Of a DNA stretch of 46,909 nucleotides, positions 9,369 through 20,258 are shown piece by piece. The position numbers and the translations under genes were made by a program. Location: positions 1 to 46,909 of the forward strand of contig JAGEMR010000186.1 in the NCBI GenBank assembly GCA_021030915.1, written 5' to 3'. A model generated the notes under the pieces. It saw only the letters and a program-made list of their open reading frames with translations, was not told the DNA's origin and searched no databases. Each line of letters starts with the position of its first letter. The stretch's first letter is position 1. The DNA comes from Astrothelium macrocarpum (Eukaryota; Ascomycota; Dothideomycetes; Trypetheliales; Trypetheliaceae).

Positions 9369-11076
9369 ATGACGGACATGCCTGCCGATCTTCGAGAACA
9401 AATTCTTCGATTGGAAGACGCCTTTACCGTATCGACAGAGACACTAAAGAAGATTACAAAACAGTTCGTATCGGAGCTTTATCAAGGTGCAATACATGTA
9501 TCGATTGTCTTCCGGGAGGGAGCTGATAAGACGTAGGCCTTACGACTGAAGGCGGAGATATCCCAATGAATCCAACATGGTGCATGGGCTTCCCAACTGG
9601 GTATGAGACTGGTACTTTTTTGGCGCTAGACATGGGCGGCACCAACCTTCGAGTCTGTGAAATTGAGCTGGCAGAAGAGGTGGGCGAGTTTGACATTATA
9701 CAATCCAAGTACCGGATGCCCGAAGAGCTCAAGTCGGGTACAGGCGAGGAGTTGTGGGGCTACATTGCAGATTGTTTGCAGCAATTCATCGAGTATCACC
9801 ACGAAGGCGAGAAACTCAATAGCTTACCTCTTGGCTTTACCTTTTCATATCCTGCGACACAAGATTACATCGATCACGGTGTTCTACAAAGATGGACGAA
9901 AGGGTTCGATATTGAAGGTGTTGAAGGCACAGACGTGGTTCCTCCTTTTGAGGAAGCACTAAAAGAACGGGTATGTACATTACATTGTTCAAGTTAACCT
10001 TCTACTGAGGGCCATAGGGGGTGCCAATCAAACTCGCGGCTCTGACCAACGATACCACCGGTACTCTAATTGCTTCTGCATACACAGACCCAGACATGAG
10101 GATTGGGTGCATCTTTGGCACGGGTTGCAATGCTGCGTACATGGAGCATTGTGGTGAGATTGGAAAACTGGCGCACATGAATCTTGACAAGGACACGCCC
10201 ATGGTTATCAACTGTGAGTGGGGAGCATTTGACAATAAACACGCCGTCCTACCACGCACCCAATATGATATCATTATTGACAAAGAGTCACCTCGACCTG
10301 GCCAGCAATCATTTGAGAAAATGATTGCAGGATTGTATCTGGGAGAAGTATTCCGACTTGTTTTGCTTGATTTGCACAGTCAAGAAGGCTGCAAGATTTT
10401 TGATGGCCAGGACGTTGGTAAACTCAAGAAGCCGTACACGCTAGATTCTTCCTTTCTCTCCTCCATCGAAGAGTGAGTTCAAATCCGATATTTTCTGTGT
10501 CAAGGAGCTCCTTGTCTAACGACAATCCATCTCGGCAGAGACCCCTTTGAGAACTTGACTGAAACGCACGAACTCTTCCAACGCACCCTTTCTATCGAAG
10601 CCACCAAGCCCGAACTTGAGCTCTGCCGTCGTCTCGCCGAACTTATTGGTACTCGCGCCGCCCGTCTCACTGCATGCGGTGTTGCGGCCATCTGCACCAA
10701 GAAAGGCTGGAAGAGTTGCCATGTCGGTGCTGATGGCAGTGTATTCAACAAATATCCGCACTTCCAGGTATGATCCGTCCGGTTCTTTTTTCCGAAATGG
10801 AGGTGATAGACTATCTCTGGAGACGTGTCATTAGTACTAACAAAAGCATCATTACAGCAACGTCAAGCCAAGGCTCTTCGCGAAATTCTCGATTGGGATA
10901 CCGCAGATGACGGAAAATGGAAGCGCAAAGATCCGGTCCTAGTCACAGCTGCCGAAGATGGTAGCGGTGTGGGTGCTGCATTGATTGCTGCCCTGACGTT
11001 GAAGCGTGTACAAGAGGGCAATTTGGCGGGTATCAAGGATGAGCAGGCGCTGAAAATTGCAGCCGGCGCAAAATAG
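9369..11076 (+). CDS. hxkA: Hexokinase
   Basis: Five exons: 9369-9486, 9537-9970, 10018-10472, 10539-10767 and 10858-11076. The introns are 50, 47, 66 and 90 nt, the last with a TACTAAC-like branch site. The product is 484 residues, the usual length of fungal hexokinases. It phosphorylates glucose and fructose with ATP, the first step of glycolysis in the cytosol, and in fungi often helps carbon-catabolite signalling. Visible motifs: GGDIPMNPTW (45-54), phosphate-1 loop LDMGGTNLRV (70-79), sugar-binding LGFTFSYPATQ (138-148), TNDTTGTL with the catalytic Asp (about 196), FGTGCNAAYME (217-227), and the C-terminal adenosine-binding AAEDGSGVGAAL. The GGDIPMNPTW and IIQSKYRMP wording is of the hexokinase (HxkA) rather than glucokinase type. 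An unusual TTEGG replaces the common SVEGG. Confidence 0.95.
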
Positions 11077-11322
11077 GACCTGGGTGAGGAGAAGCTGGAT
11101 TGTCAGGAGGTGGGGCGGAAAATTAACAGCATTACACATGTAAATTTTCTCAACGAGACAGCGCTGTCACATGAAGAGTCTGTTAAGACTCAGCAGTAGC
11201 TGAAATATGTACGTCATGATCTTATGATAGATAGAGCTTAGACTTTTTGTGCACAAAATGTCACTATTTTCAAATCTCTTAGAAACATCACCCATTTATT
11301 TTGGTAGTCGGTATTGCTAGCA

Positions 11323-12807
11323 TCAGTACTTTGGTTTCGATGGTATGAGACTCATCTGCTGCCCAACATTTCCCTCAATCCCGAACAGCTTATAGAACCA
11401 AGGTATTATAATAAAGAAGCTCTCGGGCTCGCCCATGTGCTTCCTGTCCGGGACAAATCTTGCCTCCTTCACTGGTCCATGCTGCAGAGCTAAGTAATAA
11501 TCATCAATTGGGAAAATCTCATCCTCGGTCCCATTCACCAATAGCAACCTGGCGCACGTGGGCCGATCTAATGTCCCGTCATTCAGCAGACTGAACTTGT
11601 GCGCTTCTTTTTTGAACGCTTCCAAATCCGAGCCATACCCAAACTTGTAGCTCAGTGTAGTCGCCAGATCAAATGGATATTCCAATTTATTCACGTTGTT
11701 CAACCACTCCGCGTCAAACATGTGATGAACGCCTCCTCCTAACGCCACTACACCCGCGAGTCGCTCGGCATGCGTGTGCGCCAATCGAATTCCATAGTAC
11801 CCACCTGTACTAAAGGACCAAACACCAACTCGCTTTGCATCGATCCCAGGTTGCTGTGCGACCCAGTCTAACAAGCTCGACCATTGCCGGTCAGGTGCTG
11901 TCGGATCACTACGCAGTGCGGGCGAGTCACCTGTGCCAGGGATCTCAACAACCGCGATACCAACGCCCAGTTGACGCCAAGACTCGGCCCACACGGCAAG
12001 TTCAGTACGGTAGCCATCGAGTCCAGTGATGATGATCAGAAAGGGTGCTGGAGATGAGGCAGAGGCAGTAGACGGTAGCTGATGGAAGATGGGAACGTGG
12101 GCACCCTCACCGGAGATGGCATGGGTGTGAGGAACCAGGACTTCGTACATGGGATGTTCGCGGAGGCTGTGAAGATGCGCATAAGTTACTAAGCCAAGGC
12201 ATGATTTGGGGATGATCGAGATGTCGGGACTTACCCAAGACCTTTTCGGGCAGCTTTCTTGCCCTCCTCCCACGCATGGCGCTGCTTTTCTGACCTGGGC
12301 GCCGGGAACCGTGAGATGCGGTAGACAGCTGAAGCTCGCCTTCCAATAATCAGAGACACGTAGCATAGCAATTGAAAGGCGGATTATACAAGTAGAGTTC
12401 AGAAGCTTTCTCTTTTTCCCCAGCCTGTTCCGCCTCCTCTGCCCTCTGAACAAGCTCTTCGGCCTTGGGAAAGTACATTTGCGCGTATTCGTCCCAGTCA
12501 TAAGGTTCTTTCAACCCTTTCTATTAGAAATCAATAAAATTCTATTGACCTGAGGTGCTTGAGTCTGCGCACGTTGATGATGGATTCAGCAATAGGCTCA
12601 AAGTCCTGGAATGATCCAAACATGAAAGGATAAACACCCATTTGACACTATTTGGAGTGTGAGCCGAGCATTCGGAGCTCGTCCAACGTGATGGAAGCTT
12701 ACTGGCTTCTTCCATTTTGTTTCCCATAGCTGCTGAAAGGATGTGTGGTGTGGAGCAGGAGTTTTTAGCTTGTCTTGTATGAAGAATTTACCACCAGGAG
12801 CAGCCAT
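11323..12807 (-). CDS. Ayg1-like alpha/beta hydrolase
   Basis: Five exons on the minus strand: 12807-12703, 12647-12573, 12520-12390, 12339-12235 and 12166-11323, giving 419 residues. The second and third exon borders are my best fit (donor GTGCGC, acceptor CTAATAG). The N-terminal helical cap (FQQLWETKWKKP, YPFMFGSFQDFEPI, RASAVYRISRFPAP) and the core (LIIITGLDGYR, EIPGTGDSP, WSFSTGGYYGIR) match Ayg1 of Aspergillus, the enzyme that shortens a heptaketide naphthopyrone in DHN-melanin synthesis. The triad would be Ser258 in FSTGG, Asp354 in NGTEDEIFP and His382 in DRKHMG, close to the published Ayg1 positions as I recall them. No polyketide synthase lies nearby, so the substrate here is open: another C-C or ester bond hydrolysis is possible. 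Confidence 0.85.
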
Positions 12808-13567
12808 GGTAGCAGATGCAGCTTGATAGATCAAAGAGAAGAGGAAAGCGACAATCACACACAAGCAGAAGAGATGTGAAAAAAGAAGTAAGAGGGAACA
12901 GCAACAAAAACAGGTCGCATCCGAGGGGATGTCCGTGATTTTATCAGCTCACCTACAAAAATGGTGCAGGGATACGGAACCGGGCGCTCGCTGGGCAGAG
13001 TTGCCTTCGGCTACTCCTGTTTACGCAGATTACCATGATGCGGTTGCGGATGCATGCTCATGGCTTTTGTTGTCATCGCATCGTTCCACATTGGGCTGTT
13101 GCTCTCTGGCCCACGGGTAACTATGATCTGGCGTGAACCTATAGTTGGAAGCTCTGTATGCATGCAAAGACACGAGAGGCTTCGGATGTCGGGTCATAGG
13201 CTTGTCCGATTGTTGGAGGCTGTCCAAAAATGCGGCGAAAAGCGAAGATGGCGGAGTTGGTGGTGTGGGGATGGGGAAGAAGTCCGAAGAGCTGGCGGCT
13301 TCGGGAAGTGGGGATCTATTGTATTGGACCACCTTTCCACTTACACTCGTAAAGAATCGAAATGACGGTCTGTAAAACGACAATGATAGTTTATTGAAAT
13401 GGGTCAAGCTGAAAGTGGCGGGAGACTTCGGGGATGACGCCTAAATCACTCCAAGCCACAACTGTGAGCCAGTATACGACATTTTCAAGCATTCATGGAT
13501 GATTTCGATTAAATCTTTTCGATCAAAACCATACTGACAGGCCTTGTTCGCAAGACATTTGACGCCA
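12808..13567. promoter_or_regulatory. Upstream region of the Ayg1-like gene, 3' of DPH5
   Basis: This 760-bp region lies between two minus-strand genes. The part next to 12807 is purine-rich on the plus strand (pyrimidine-rich in the sense of the gene), as is common before fungal start codons. A longer minus-strand frame at 13030-13404 lacks an early ATG and has no recognisable family, so no gene is claimed. Confidence 0.4.
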
Positions 13568-14499
13568 TTATCCTTTTCCAGCGTATTCGCTCTTCCATAT
13601 TCGATCAAATTTTGCTTGGTCAACAGCATACTCCCTGACAAACTCCCATTCCATCTCATGCATACGATGACCGCACAGAACCACACTGTGCAGTGGTTTC
13701 CCAAGGTCTGCATTTGAAAGCTCCTCCAAAGTACCCGCCACAATCTTCTGAGCCTCACCTCCACCTGCTCGTGCAATTCCCACAGCCAGCTTTTCTGCTC
13801 CACAAATTCCTTGCTTCCGGTCTTGCTCAATCTCCAGCAATTGGGTACAACATTGAGCAACAGACATGTAGCGCGGTGCCTCGTATACAATCTTACCCCT
13901 TGCCATTTGTTCGAGGTTTGGCTCCTTGACTTTAATATCGAGTAGTAGAAGTGTGTGGAACCCTAGCGAAGCGTTTTCTCCAATTTTATCATAAAATGAG
14001 CTTGGCCGCCAGGTGTCGGTAAAAAAGACAATGGACACCGTCTGTCCGAAGGTGTAAAGACTGAGGCCTATTGCACCAACAGCGGTCAAAATGGAAGCAT
14101 TTGGCACACTTTGCGTCGGTATAGATAAATGACGGGCGCGGAGTACCAGGTCGGTATGCGTTGTTGCGCTGAAAGGATCGCCCACGACTAGAAATGCCAC
14201 TTCTTCCTTGTCGGCATTTTCTAGAATAGTATCGCTACTAGATTCGACCATTTCGCGGTCTGCGATAATAATCGGTCGGCCATAGTATGCCTCCTACTGT
14301 TACGTCGCATTGTGTTAACAGTAAGATCAACAAGCGGAACGAGAGATATCAAAAGCCAACATACCAGTCGATCCTTTCCCACCAATAGAACAGCTGTATA
14401 TGCCTCAAGATAAACCCGAGAAGCTTTCTTGACTATCTCCAAGCCCTTGACAGTAATGTCTGTTTCATCGGCGAGACCTAAGCCCACAACGTAGAGCAT
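13568..14499 (-). CDS. dph5: Diphthine methyl ester synthase (Dph5)
   Basis: Two exons, 14499-14365 and 14293-13568, are separated by a 71-nt intron and give 286 residues, near the 300 of the yeast protein. Dph5 uses S-adenosylmethionine to methylate the modified His of eEF2 on the way to diphthamide. Typical signatures are the N-terminal MLYVVGLGLADETDITVKGLE, the EAYTAVLLVG strand, EAYYGRPIIIADREMVE, the SAM-site FLVVGDPFSATTHTDLVLRA, and the Tyr/Phe-rich NASILTAVGAIGLSLYTFGQTVSI, all in the order of the tetrapyrrole-methylase fold. The conserved tail VLCGHRMHEMEWEFVREYAV is present. It is transcribed away from SPT3 across 343 bp. Cytosolic. Nothing is missing. Confidence 0.95.
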
Positions 14500-14842
14500 A
14501 TTGATGAGCTTTCTGAGACGAAAATCCGATGTAAATGAGGAAAGAAGTCACGCTGAAAGCTACCGGTAGTTAAACCGGTTTGGAAGGGAACAATATGTGG
14601 AGATTGACAGTGTGAATGGTGCTATTGCTCAATAGCCTACCTACCTATTGACGTGCGTGTGCGCTCCGGCGCAAACGGACAGCGCCTGCTGCTCTTCTGC
14701 AACTTCACTTCTTCTCGCTTTTGACTTCGTTTGATTCTCAGCGACTTCATAGAACCAACGTTTTCTGCATTGACTGAACGCTATCTGTAGTGCATTCCAT
14801 CGCCGACATTGTGAGCGTTTGTGCTCAGTAAGAGCTATCAAT
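14500..14842. promoter_or_regulatory. Bidirectional promoter DPH5 / SPT3
   Basis: A 343-bp stretch lies between the two divergent start codons. It contains no gene. Both genes must draw their core promoters from it. No clear TATA box is visible on either side. Confidence 0.6.
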
Positions 14843-16459
14843 ATGGCGGATAAAGACAAGACAGCCAAGTACAGGACAGAGATTCAGCAGGTCAGTTACA
14901 TTCTTTCATATTTTGGAAAGTCTTCAGTAGAGGAAACTAGAACTGTATTTTCGAGATTGCTTTCAAGTATAATTCAAATCCCATCTGTATCGGAAGAGAC
15001 GAAATGTTCCGTGGTCGCCTCAAAGTATGACTGAAATACACTGTCAAATTGGTGGCAAACGGAATCCATGATTTCTTTGAGCGGCCTCATGCATTCAAAC
15101 GTGAGAGTGTTTGAGTTGCGCAAGCTCGAGAGTGATCTTGAGCTGAGTGTTCAAACCTCTTTACTTCAACAACGTGTGTCCTACTCCACGCTTCTCAGAC
15201 ATTCACATTTCCCCCCATCAACAACAACGACAACAAATATTGCTACGAAAAAGTTCCACAATGAGCGACCATAGTAGAGTCTCTTATGGGGCCTATCTCT
15301 CTTGGCTACGCCTCAAATTAGACACTCCGACAGGTCTCTTTGGCGATGTTCCCTCATGGATCGATGCCCTGGATCCTATGTTGGACGAAGACAATGTGGT
15401 TGTCGGTACCAAAATCCGGCTAACTGAAGAATTCCTACAGATGATGTTTGTTTCTGGTGAAACGGGTGACCCATCCGCCGAGACAACGACTATGATTGAA
15501 GGCATTGTTCAGCAACAAGTTATTGAAATGGTAAGCACTGACCAATGTCATCTTCTCTTCGCTTTCACATACTAATCTGGGATTTCCAGTTGACCCAAGC
15601 GACCTCGCTTGCAGCCCGCCGTGGAGTTCGGAGCATTTCAACTGACGATCTCATCTTCCTGATCCGCCATGACAAAGCGAAAGTGTCTCGCTTGCGAACA
15701 TTCTTGTCTTGGAAGGACGTCCGCAAGAATGTCAAAGATTCAGATGACAAAGGCGGTGGTGCCGATGCCGCCGACATTGACGATCCCTCTCTGGTTGCCG
15801 GTGCCGGTTCTGGTCCAGGTGGACCCAACATGCCTGGAGATGCTGCAAAGAAGAGCGGCGCTGCTAACAAAAAGGCAAAAGTTGGGTTGCCATGGGAAGT
15901 CGCCTCTCTCTACGCTGAACAGGTCCCTGAACGTGATGACGAAGAAGATGAAGAGGAAGAAGAGATGAACTTTGCTACACTCCAACGCCTCAAGAATGCC
16001 GATGAACGCACCAAGAACATGACTCGTGAGGAATATGTCCACTGGTCTGACTGCCGTCAAGCATCCTTTACCTTCCGCAAAGGCAAACGATTCCGCGAAT
16101 GGGCCGGTTTTGGTGTCGTTACGGACAGCAAACCAAACGATGACATTGTCGATATTCTTGGTTTCTTGACCTTTGAGATTGTACAGACCCTTACTGAGGA
16201 GGCTTTGAAGGTCAAGGAGGCCGAAGACCGTTGGCGCAAGGACAATGGCCAAGGCACTGGTGAGGGGGGCGAGAAGGAAGAGAGTAGGAAGCGTAAGAGG
16301 GAAAGTGGATTGTTTGATCCGCCAGAAGCAACGAGGACACCAGTGCAGCCAAGGCATGTGCAGGAAGGATTTCGCAAATTGCAGCATAGGGATATAAAGG
16401 GTAGGGCGATGAGGAACTTTACTCGGGGAATGCATAGGACTCCGTTGAAGCTGATCTAA
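14843..16459 (+). CDS. spt3: Spt3, SAGA complex subunit
   Basis: Three exons, 14843-14890, 15441-15530 and 15590-16459, encode 335 residues (yeast Spt3 has 337). The first intron is 550 nt, very long for this window; the second is 59 nt. Spt3 is a histone-fold protein of the SAGA coactivator that helps deliver TBP to promoters. The start MADKDKTAKYRTEIQQ joins MMFVSGETGDPSAETT exactly as in the family. The first histone fold covers about 10-90, including SISTDDLIFLIRHDKAKVSRL. An acidic linker (DDEEDEEEEEMN, about 160-171) and the second histone fold (about 225-280, with DDIVDILGFLTFEIVQTLTEEAL) follow. The C-terminus is basic (KRKRES). An alternative first exon inside intron 1 is described separately. 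Nuclear. Confidence 0.93.
15261..15440 (+). other. Possible alternative first exon of SPT3 within intron 1
   Basis: ATG 15261 opens 60 codons that run without a stop through the intron-1 acceptor into SPT3 exon 2, in the Spt3 frame. They begin MSDHSRVSYGAYLSWLRLKL, include GLFGDVPSWIDALDPMLDED and end LTEEFLQ before MMFV. The 60 bp upstream are rich in CAA and pyrimidines, as in fungal 5' leaders, with CACA just before the ATG. An internal promoter would give a 379-residue Spt3 in which these 60 residues replace the usual 16. No known domain is recognised in them. A chance open frame of this length is not excluded. Confidence 0.4.
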
Positions 16460-17298
16460 TGGGTATTCGATGATACGATGACAACGAATATGGCTTGTCG
16501 GCTTTGAACCAGGGACAATCAATTACAGGCGTTTGAAGGCCACATCACAGGAACATTTGGGCCAAGGAGCACAGGCGATTTAAGGATTTGCACACAAGGT
16601 AGATACCCATGGACATACGGAGTTTGTGGCTTTTTTTAAGAATGAGATTGAGCTTTGTAGAGTAGTACAGCGAATAGAATGACTCAAGTTACAGTCCCAT
16701 CCACTTGGGATATTTACAGAAAGCCAGTTATGAACAACATTAACAACAAAGCTTCAATACCGCTCAAGCTCCAGCTCTTATGCGTCGGATGTCCCTTCTT
16801 TAATGGTATATTAAAGCACAGCCATGCGACTCAACAAAACCTACGCCACGCAGCCTACTCAATCTGCCAGTTCCAACACCAATGCTCCTGGCACCCGCCG
16901 AGCTCGTCTCCTCTTGAGTCGCAAACAGGCTCTCCTCAAACGGATAGCTCACGTCTGCCAGGGATTCCAGAGTAGGAAACGAACGCCGTAAACGTGCAAA
17001 AAACCGGGCGCCGATGGTATCAGGAAAACAGCAGCGGAACCGGGCTGCAAAGACGACACCAACAGATGTAAATATCAGGAATGAAGAACGAGAAATGACT
17101 TCAAGCGGGACGAAGTGTATGGATAAAACACAAGAAGTGATATCCATTCTGCAGATGATGAATTTCATCGATTATCTGCAAACCACGCGCACAATTAGCC
17201 TCGTGCTGCTTTTCCACAGAGACACCCATCACCCCGTCCTCCCACGAGAAGCGAAAACGAGCAGGGAAGAAGCCAAGAGAGGGCAAATCATGCAAAAT
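16460..17298. other. Convergent intergenic region SPT3 / membrane protein
   Basis: These 839 bp lie between the 3' ends of two convergent genes. A minus-strand frame at 16800-17168 shows no family resemblance. I see nothing else than probable 3' UTRs. Confidence 0.45.
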
Positions 17299-18180
17299 TC
17301 ACCTCCTCGACCCCCGACTCGAGTACACATCCCGCTGCACATAGTCCCCACCACCATACTGATTCGGGTCCACTGACCTATACCCGCTCTGCCTGCGCGC
17401 GCTACTCTTCCTCCGCGGCGGCGGCTCCGCCGAGATCTCGCTCTGCTCCTCCATCACCTCGATAATATCATCGCCCTCGACCCTCCGCTCCTCGCGCCGC
17501 TCCTCGCGCACAATCACCGGCGGCGGCCGCGCCTCCTCCCGCACCACGACGGGCGGCTCGCGACTGACCTCGCGCGTGCGCACGCGCTCCTCGACGATGA
17601 CGCGCTCGGGCCGCGGACTGCGGCTCACCTCGCGCACCTCGGTGGAGCGCGTGGTGCGCCGGCTGCTGCGCGCGTGCCGGGGCGAGGTTCGTGGGGGTGA
17701 CCGTCGTGTGGATTCGATGTACACGCTTTCCCCCTCGATGGTGCCCCGTGTGTTCTGCGACAGGAAGAAGAGCAGCCAGACGACGAGCAGGAAGCCGACC
17801 ACGGAGCCGAGCACGATGCCGACGATGGCGCCCGGGGATGGGCCCGAGTTGAGGTTCGCGTAGATGGTGGGGATGGCGATTTCGGGTTGTTGGCGTGGGC
17901 GTAGGAGGGGAGGGGTGGACGGGTTGCGTTTGGAGAGGGGGGAGGAGATGGCGGGCGAAGGGGAGGATGGGGGTGTTGATATTCGCCGGAGGATGGAGTG
18001 GAGGTTTTGTAATGCTCGTGTGATTACGTAGGATGGGAGGGAGGAGACGGCGTTGAGGTATGCGAATTGAGGAGCGGGTGGTGTTGTGTGTATTATTGTG
18101 TATCGTTTTGTTAGATCGGATATGATGTCTGAGAAGTGGGATGTTGGCGCATTCGCATTGGTCCGAAGTACTGGAGGCAT
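17299..18180 (-). CDS. Single-pass membrane protein with basic cytosolic tail
   Basis: A single exon encodes 293 residues from ATG 18180. Residues 1-110 are Ser/Pro/Thr-rich and probably exposed. One hydrophobic helix at about 118-142 (GAIVGIVLGSVVGFLLVVWL) is followed by a long Arg/Glu/Pro-rich tail with repeated REVSR, VVVREE and RREERR blocks, and a C-terminus with YRSVDPNQYGGGDY. This layout, a short ectodomain with a Gly-rich single helix and a charged disordered tail, is common in filamentous fungi and recalls small wall-sensor-like proteins, but no cleavable signal peptide or cysteine domain is seen and no family can be named. The tail region is strongly GC-rich, unlike the neighbours. 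Longer upstream frames exist but look like 5' UTR. Confidence 0.7.
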   Translation of the reverse strand: MPPVLRTNANAPTSHFSDIISDLTKRYTIIHTTPPAPQFAYLNAVSSLPSYVITRALQNLHSILRRISTPPSSPSPAISSPLSKRNPSTPPLLRPRQQPEIAIPTIYANLNSGPSPGAIVGIVLGSVVGFLLVVWLLFFLSQNTRGTIEGESVYIESTRRSPPRTSPRHARSSRRTTRSTEVREVSRSPRPERVIVEERVRTREVSREPPVVVREEARPPPVIVREERREERRVEGDDIIEVMEEQSEISAEPPPRRKSSARRQSGYRSVDPNQYGGGDYVQRDVYSSRGSRR

Positions 18181-19229
18181 TGCGATGGAATGATTCAGGC
18201 CTGTGGCCTTTGAATTGATGCTTGGTAAAAGGTATGTCTGTTCCTCTGCCAAGTCTGGTGGATAGCTTCTGGTGCTGCTGGTGAAGTGGCGACGACTGGT
18301 GGGGTGGAAGCACTGCAGCTGAATTGCAACAACAAATCTCCCACCAACCCCAGAGAAAAGAGAAAACACAACGACGTCGAGAAACGGGAAAGAAGGTGAA
18401 GGCGAAAGCGAAGAGAGAGAGAGTGTGTGTGTGTGTGTGCAGCAAGAGAGATTGACGCAATGATGCTGCAGCAGCAAGAAACTGTTGGTTCGCAATGGTG
18501 GCTGGCACAAAAATTGGATGGCTTGGGGATGATGATGCTTCACCCACCACACACCACCATTTCCGCCCCCAGCAATACAGGTACAGGGTCAAGGTACATG
18601 GGCCTCCACAGTCTGCACAGTGTGCACTCTGCATGGACTCGTCAGCTCCGCTGTCAGCATCGGCCTGCTCATATCCTGCCCGCGGTCCGCTCCGAGCTGC
18701 TCGGTCTATTTTAAATTCGAGCCACCGAAGGATTGGGAAGGCCGTGCATAACTGCATCCATGCTCTATGAAAGCTGTATATCTGAGGCACATGCCTGCGA
18801 CATTGGTGTTAAGCACTTCAATTGTGCCGGAGCTTTGAGGAGGGGTCTAGATGCATTACTGTATACAATAACAAAGAACAATGTCGAGTAACCTGTGCTT
18901 TTCTTTGCCATGATCTGCTAAGCGATATACCCGGCCAAGAGCCGCGCAACCGGTCTGCGCCTCGTTCTCGGCCTTTCACACTTGAGTCGTTTCGTTCGCG
19001 GTTCAGAGCTATCATCGAACCGACCTTCTTTCTCTACAGTACTATCCATTACTCTTCATTTTCAGCGCTCAAGTCTGTGTTATTGTAAAAAATCATCAAC
19101 ACCTATCCGCGATCTGTGAGAAACCAACGCTTTTACCTTGAACCGCGCCTTGCGACACCCCCACCCCGTCCTCATATATCGTCGCAACCCTCTCGTCAAA
19201 GCAACCTTGCCAGATCCACCACCACCATC
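18181..19229. promoter_or_regulatory. Divergent intergenic region, membrane protein / CYSTM-like gene
   Basis: About 1 kb between two divergent genes. It holds an AG/GT microsatellite (18412-18439), many CT-rich stretches and no recognisable gene. The last 110 bp before 19230 are rich in C and A, as is usual for fungal 5' leaders. Confidence 0.5.
18412..18439. repeat. (AG)n(TG)n compound microsatellite
   Basis: A run of six AG steps is followed directly by nine TG steps in the leader region of the 17299-18180 gene. Such runs vary in length between isolates. Confidence 0.85.
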
Positions 19230-19746
19230 ATGTCCAACCAAAAATTCGTACGTCCTCCACTATCCCTCCATCCATCCCACCAACTAACCCATCTCCTCAC
19301 AGGACCCTCCCTCCTCCCCACCCCCCTCCTACCCACAACCCCCTCCCCAAGCACACCCCTCGCCCTTCCCACCATCCTCCACCTCGTCGCCCGCGCCCTT
19401 CCAAAGCCAAGCGCTCGCGCCCTACCAGCAGCAAGGCCCGTACCAACAACAGCAGCAAGGCCCCTACCAGCAGCCGCCTCCCCAGGGCTTCTACGGCCAG
19501 CAGCAGCAGCCGCCGCCGCCGCAAGGCTTCGGCTACGGGCAACCGCAAGGCTACGGGTATGGGCAGCCGCAGGGCGGCTATGGCTACGGCTACGGCTACG
19601 GACAGCCGATGTATTATGGACCGGCTGGCGGGCCGCAGGGCGGGTACTATTCGGATACGCGGGGAGGCAGCGGGGCGGCGGAGGGGGTGTTGGGCGCATG
19701 TTGTGCGGCACTGGCGTGTTGTTGCTGTTTGGATCTGCTGTTCTAG
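19230..19746 (+). CDS. Pro/Gln/Gly/Tyr-rich protein with C-terminal cysteine-rich membrane module (CYSTM-like)
   Basis: Two exons, 19230-19247 and 19303-19746, are joined over a 55-nt intron and give 153 residues. After MSNQKF come about 110 residues made of Pro, Gln, Gly and Tyr (PYQQQGPYQQ, QPQGYGYGQPQGGYGYG), a low-complexity, prion-like stretch. The tail, GVLGACCAALACCCCLDLLF, is a short hydrophobic helix packed with seven Cys. That is the mark of CYSTM modules, tail-anchored proteins linked to stress tolerance and plasma-membrane quality control in fungi and plants (family knowledge). The protein is probably anchored by its C-terminus and palmitoylated (inference). The frame is supported by the splice join and by the sharp composition; other frames here are shadows. 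Confidence 0.82.
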
Positions 19747-20258
19747 GCTGACTCTGGCGAAGATGTGGGTAAGAGTGAGGGTTGGATAATGAGGAAGAGG
19801 AGGGGATTGGAGTTTGGGTTTGCGAGGGGCGGGGAGAAGGATGGTGTTTGGGGCGTCAAAGGCGTTGATATGGTTTGTTTGTTACTACTGGAGGGATGAA
19901 CGGGATAGGGGATATGAAGAGATTTGCTCGCGTTTGTGATGAGATGTTCTGTATTACTGATGTACGTGGCACAGTACGTGACACATCGTTCATTGACTTG
20001 GAAGATCCTCACAAGCTCAAAGTGAAATTTCAAGGGTTTAAGGTATTGACAGATTTTGTATCATCCAGTTAATTACAATTCTATCCAATCTCTATTATGG
20101 TATATCCAGCCTCGTAGAGAGAACACTGCCGAAAACGCCAGTCTCGCGCCAGGGTATATTGCAAATCAATCAAGCAGTCAAACAACCAAGCACTCCGTCA
20201 TCCAGTAAAACAGCCACCACTATTCGGATTTTTACCTCCCACGTCTTCGTGAATACGA
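19747..20258. other. Convergent intergenic region
   Basis: 512 bp lie between two convergent genes. No coding or RNA signal is recognised; likely 3' UTRs. Confidence 0.45.

Noticed and set aside
13030..13404. Ser/Pro-rich minus-strand frame upstream of the Ayg1-like gene
   Set aside because: It lacks an early ATG, no convincing splice site brings one in, and a plus-strand frame of similar length overlaps it.
16800..17168. 122-codon minus-strand frame between SPT3 and the membrane protein
   Set aside because: Cys/Phe/Arg-rich composition without motif; lies in convergent 3' flanks.
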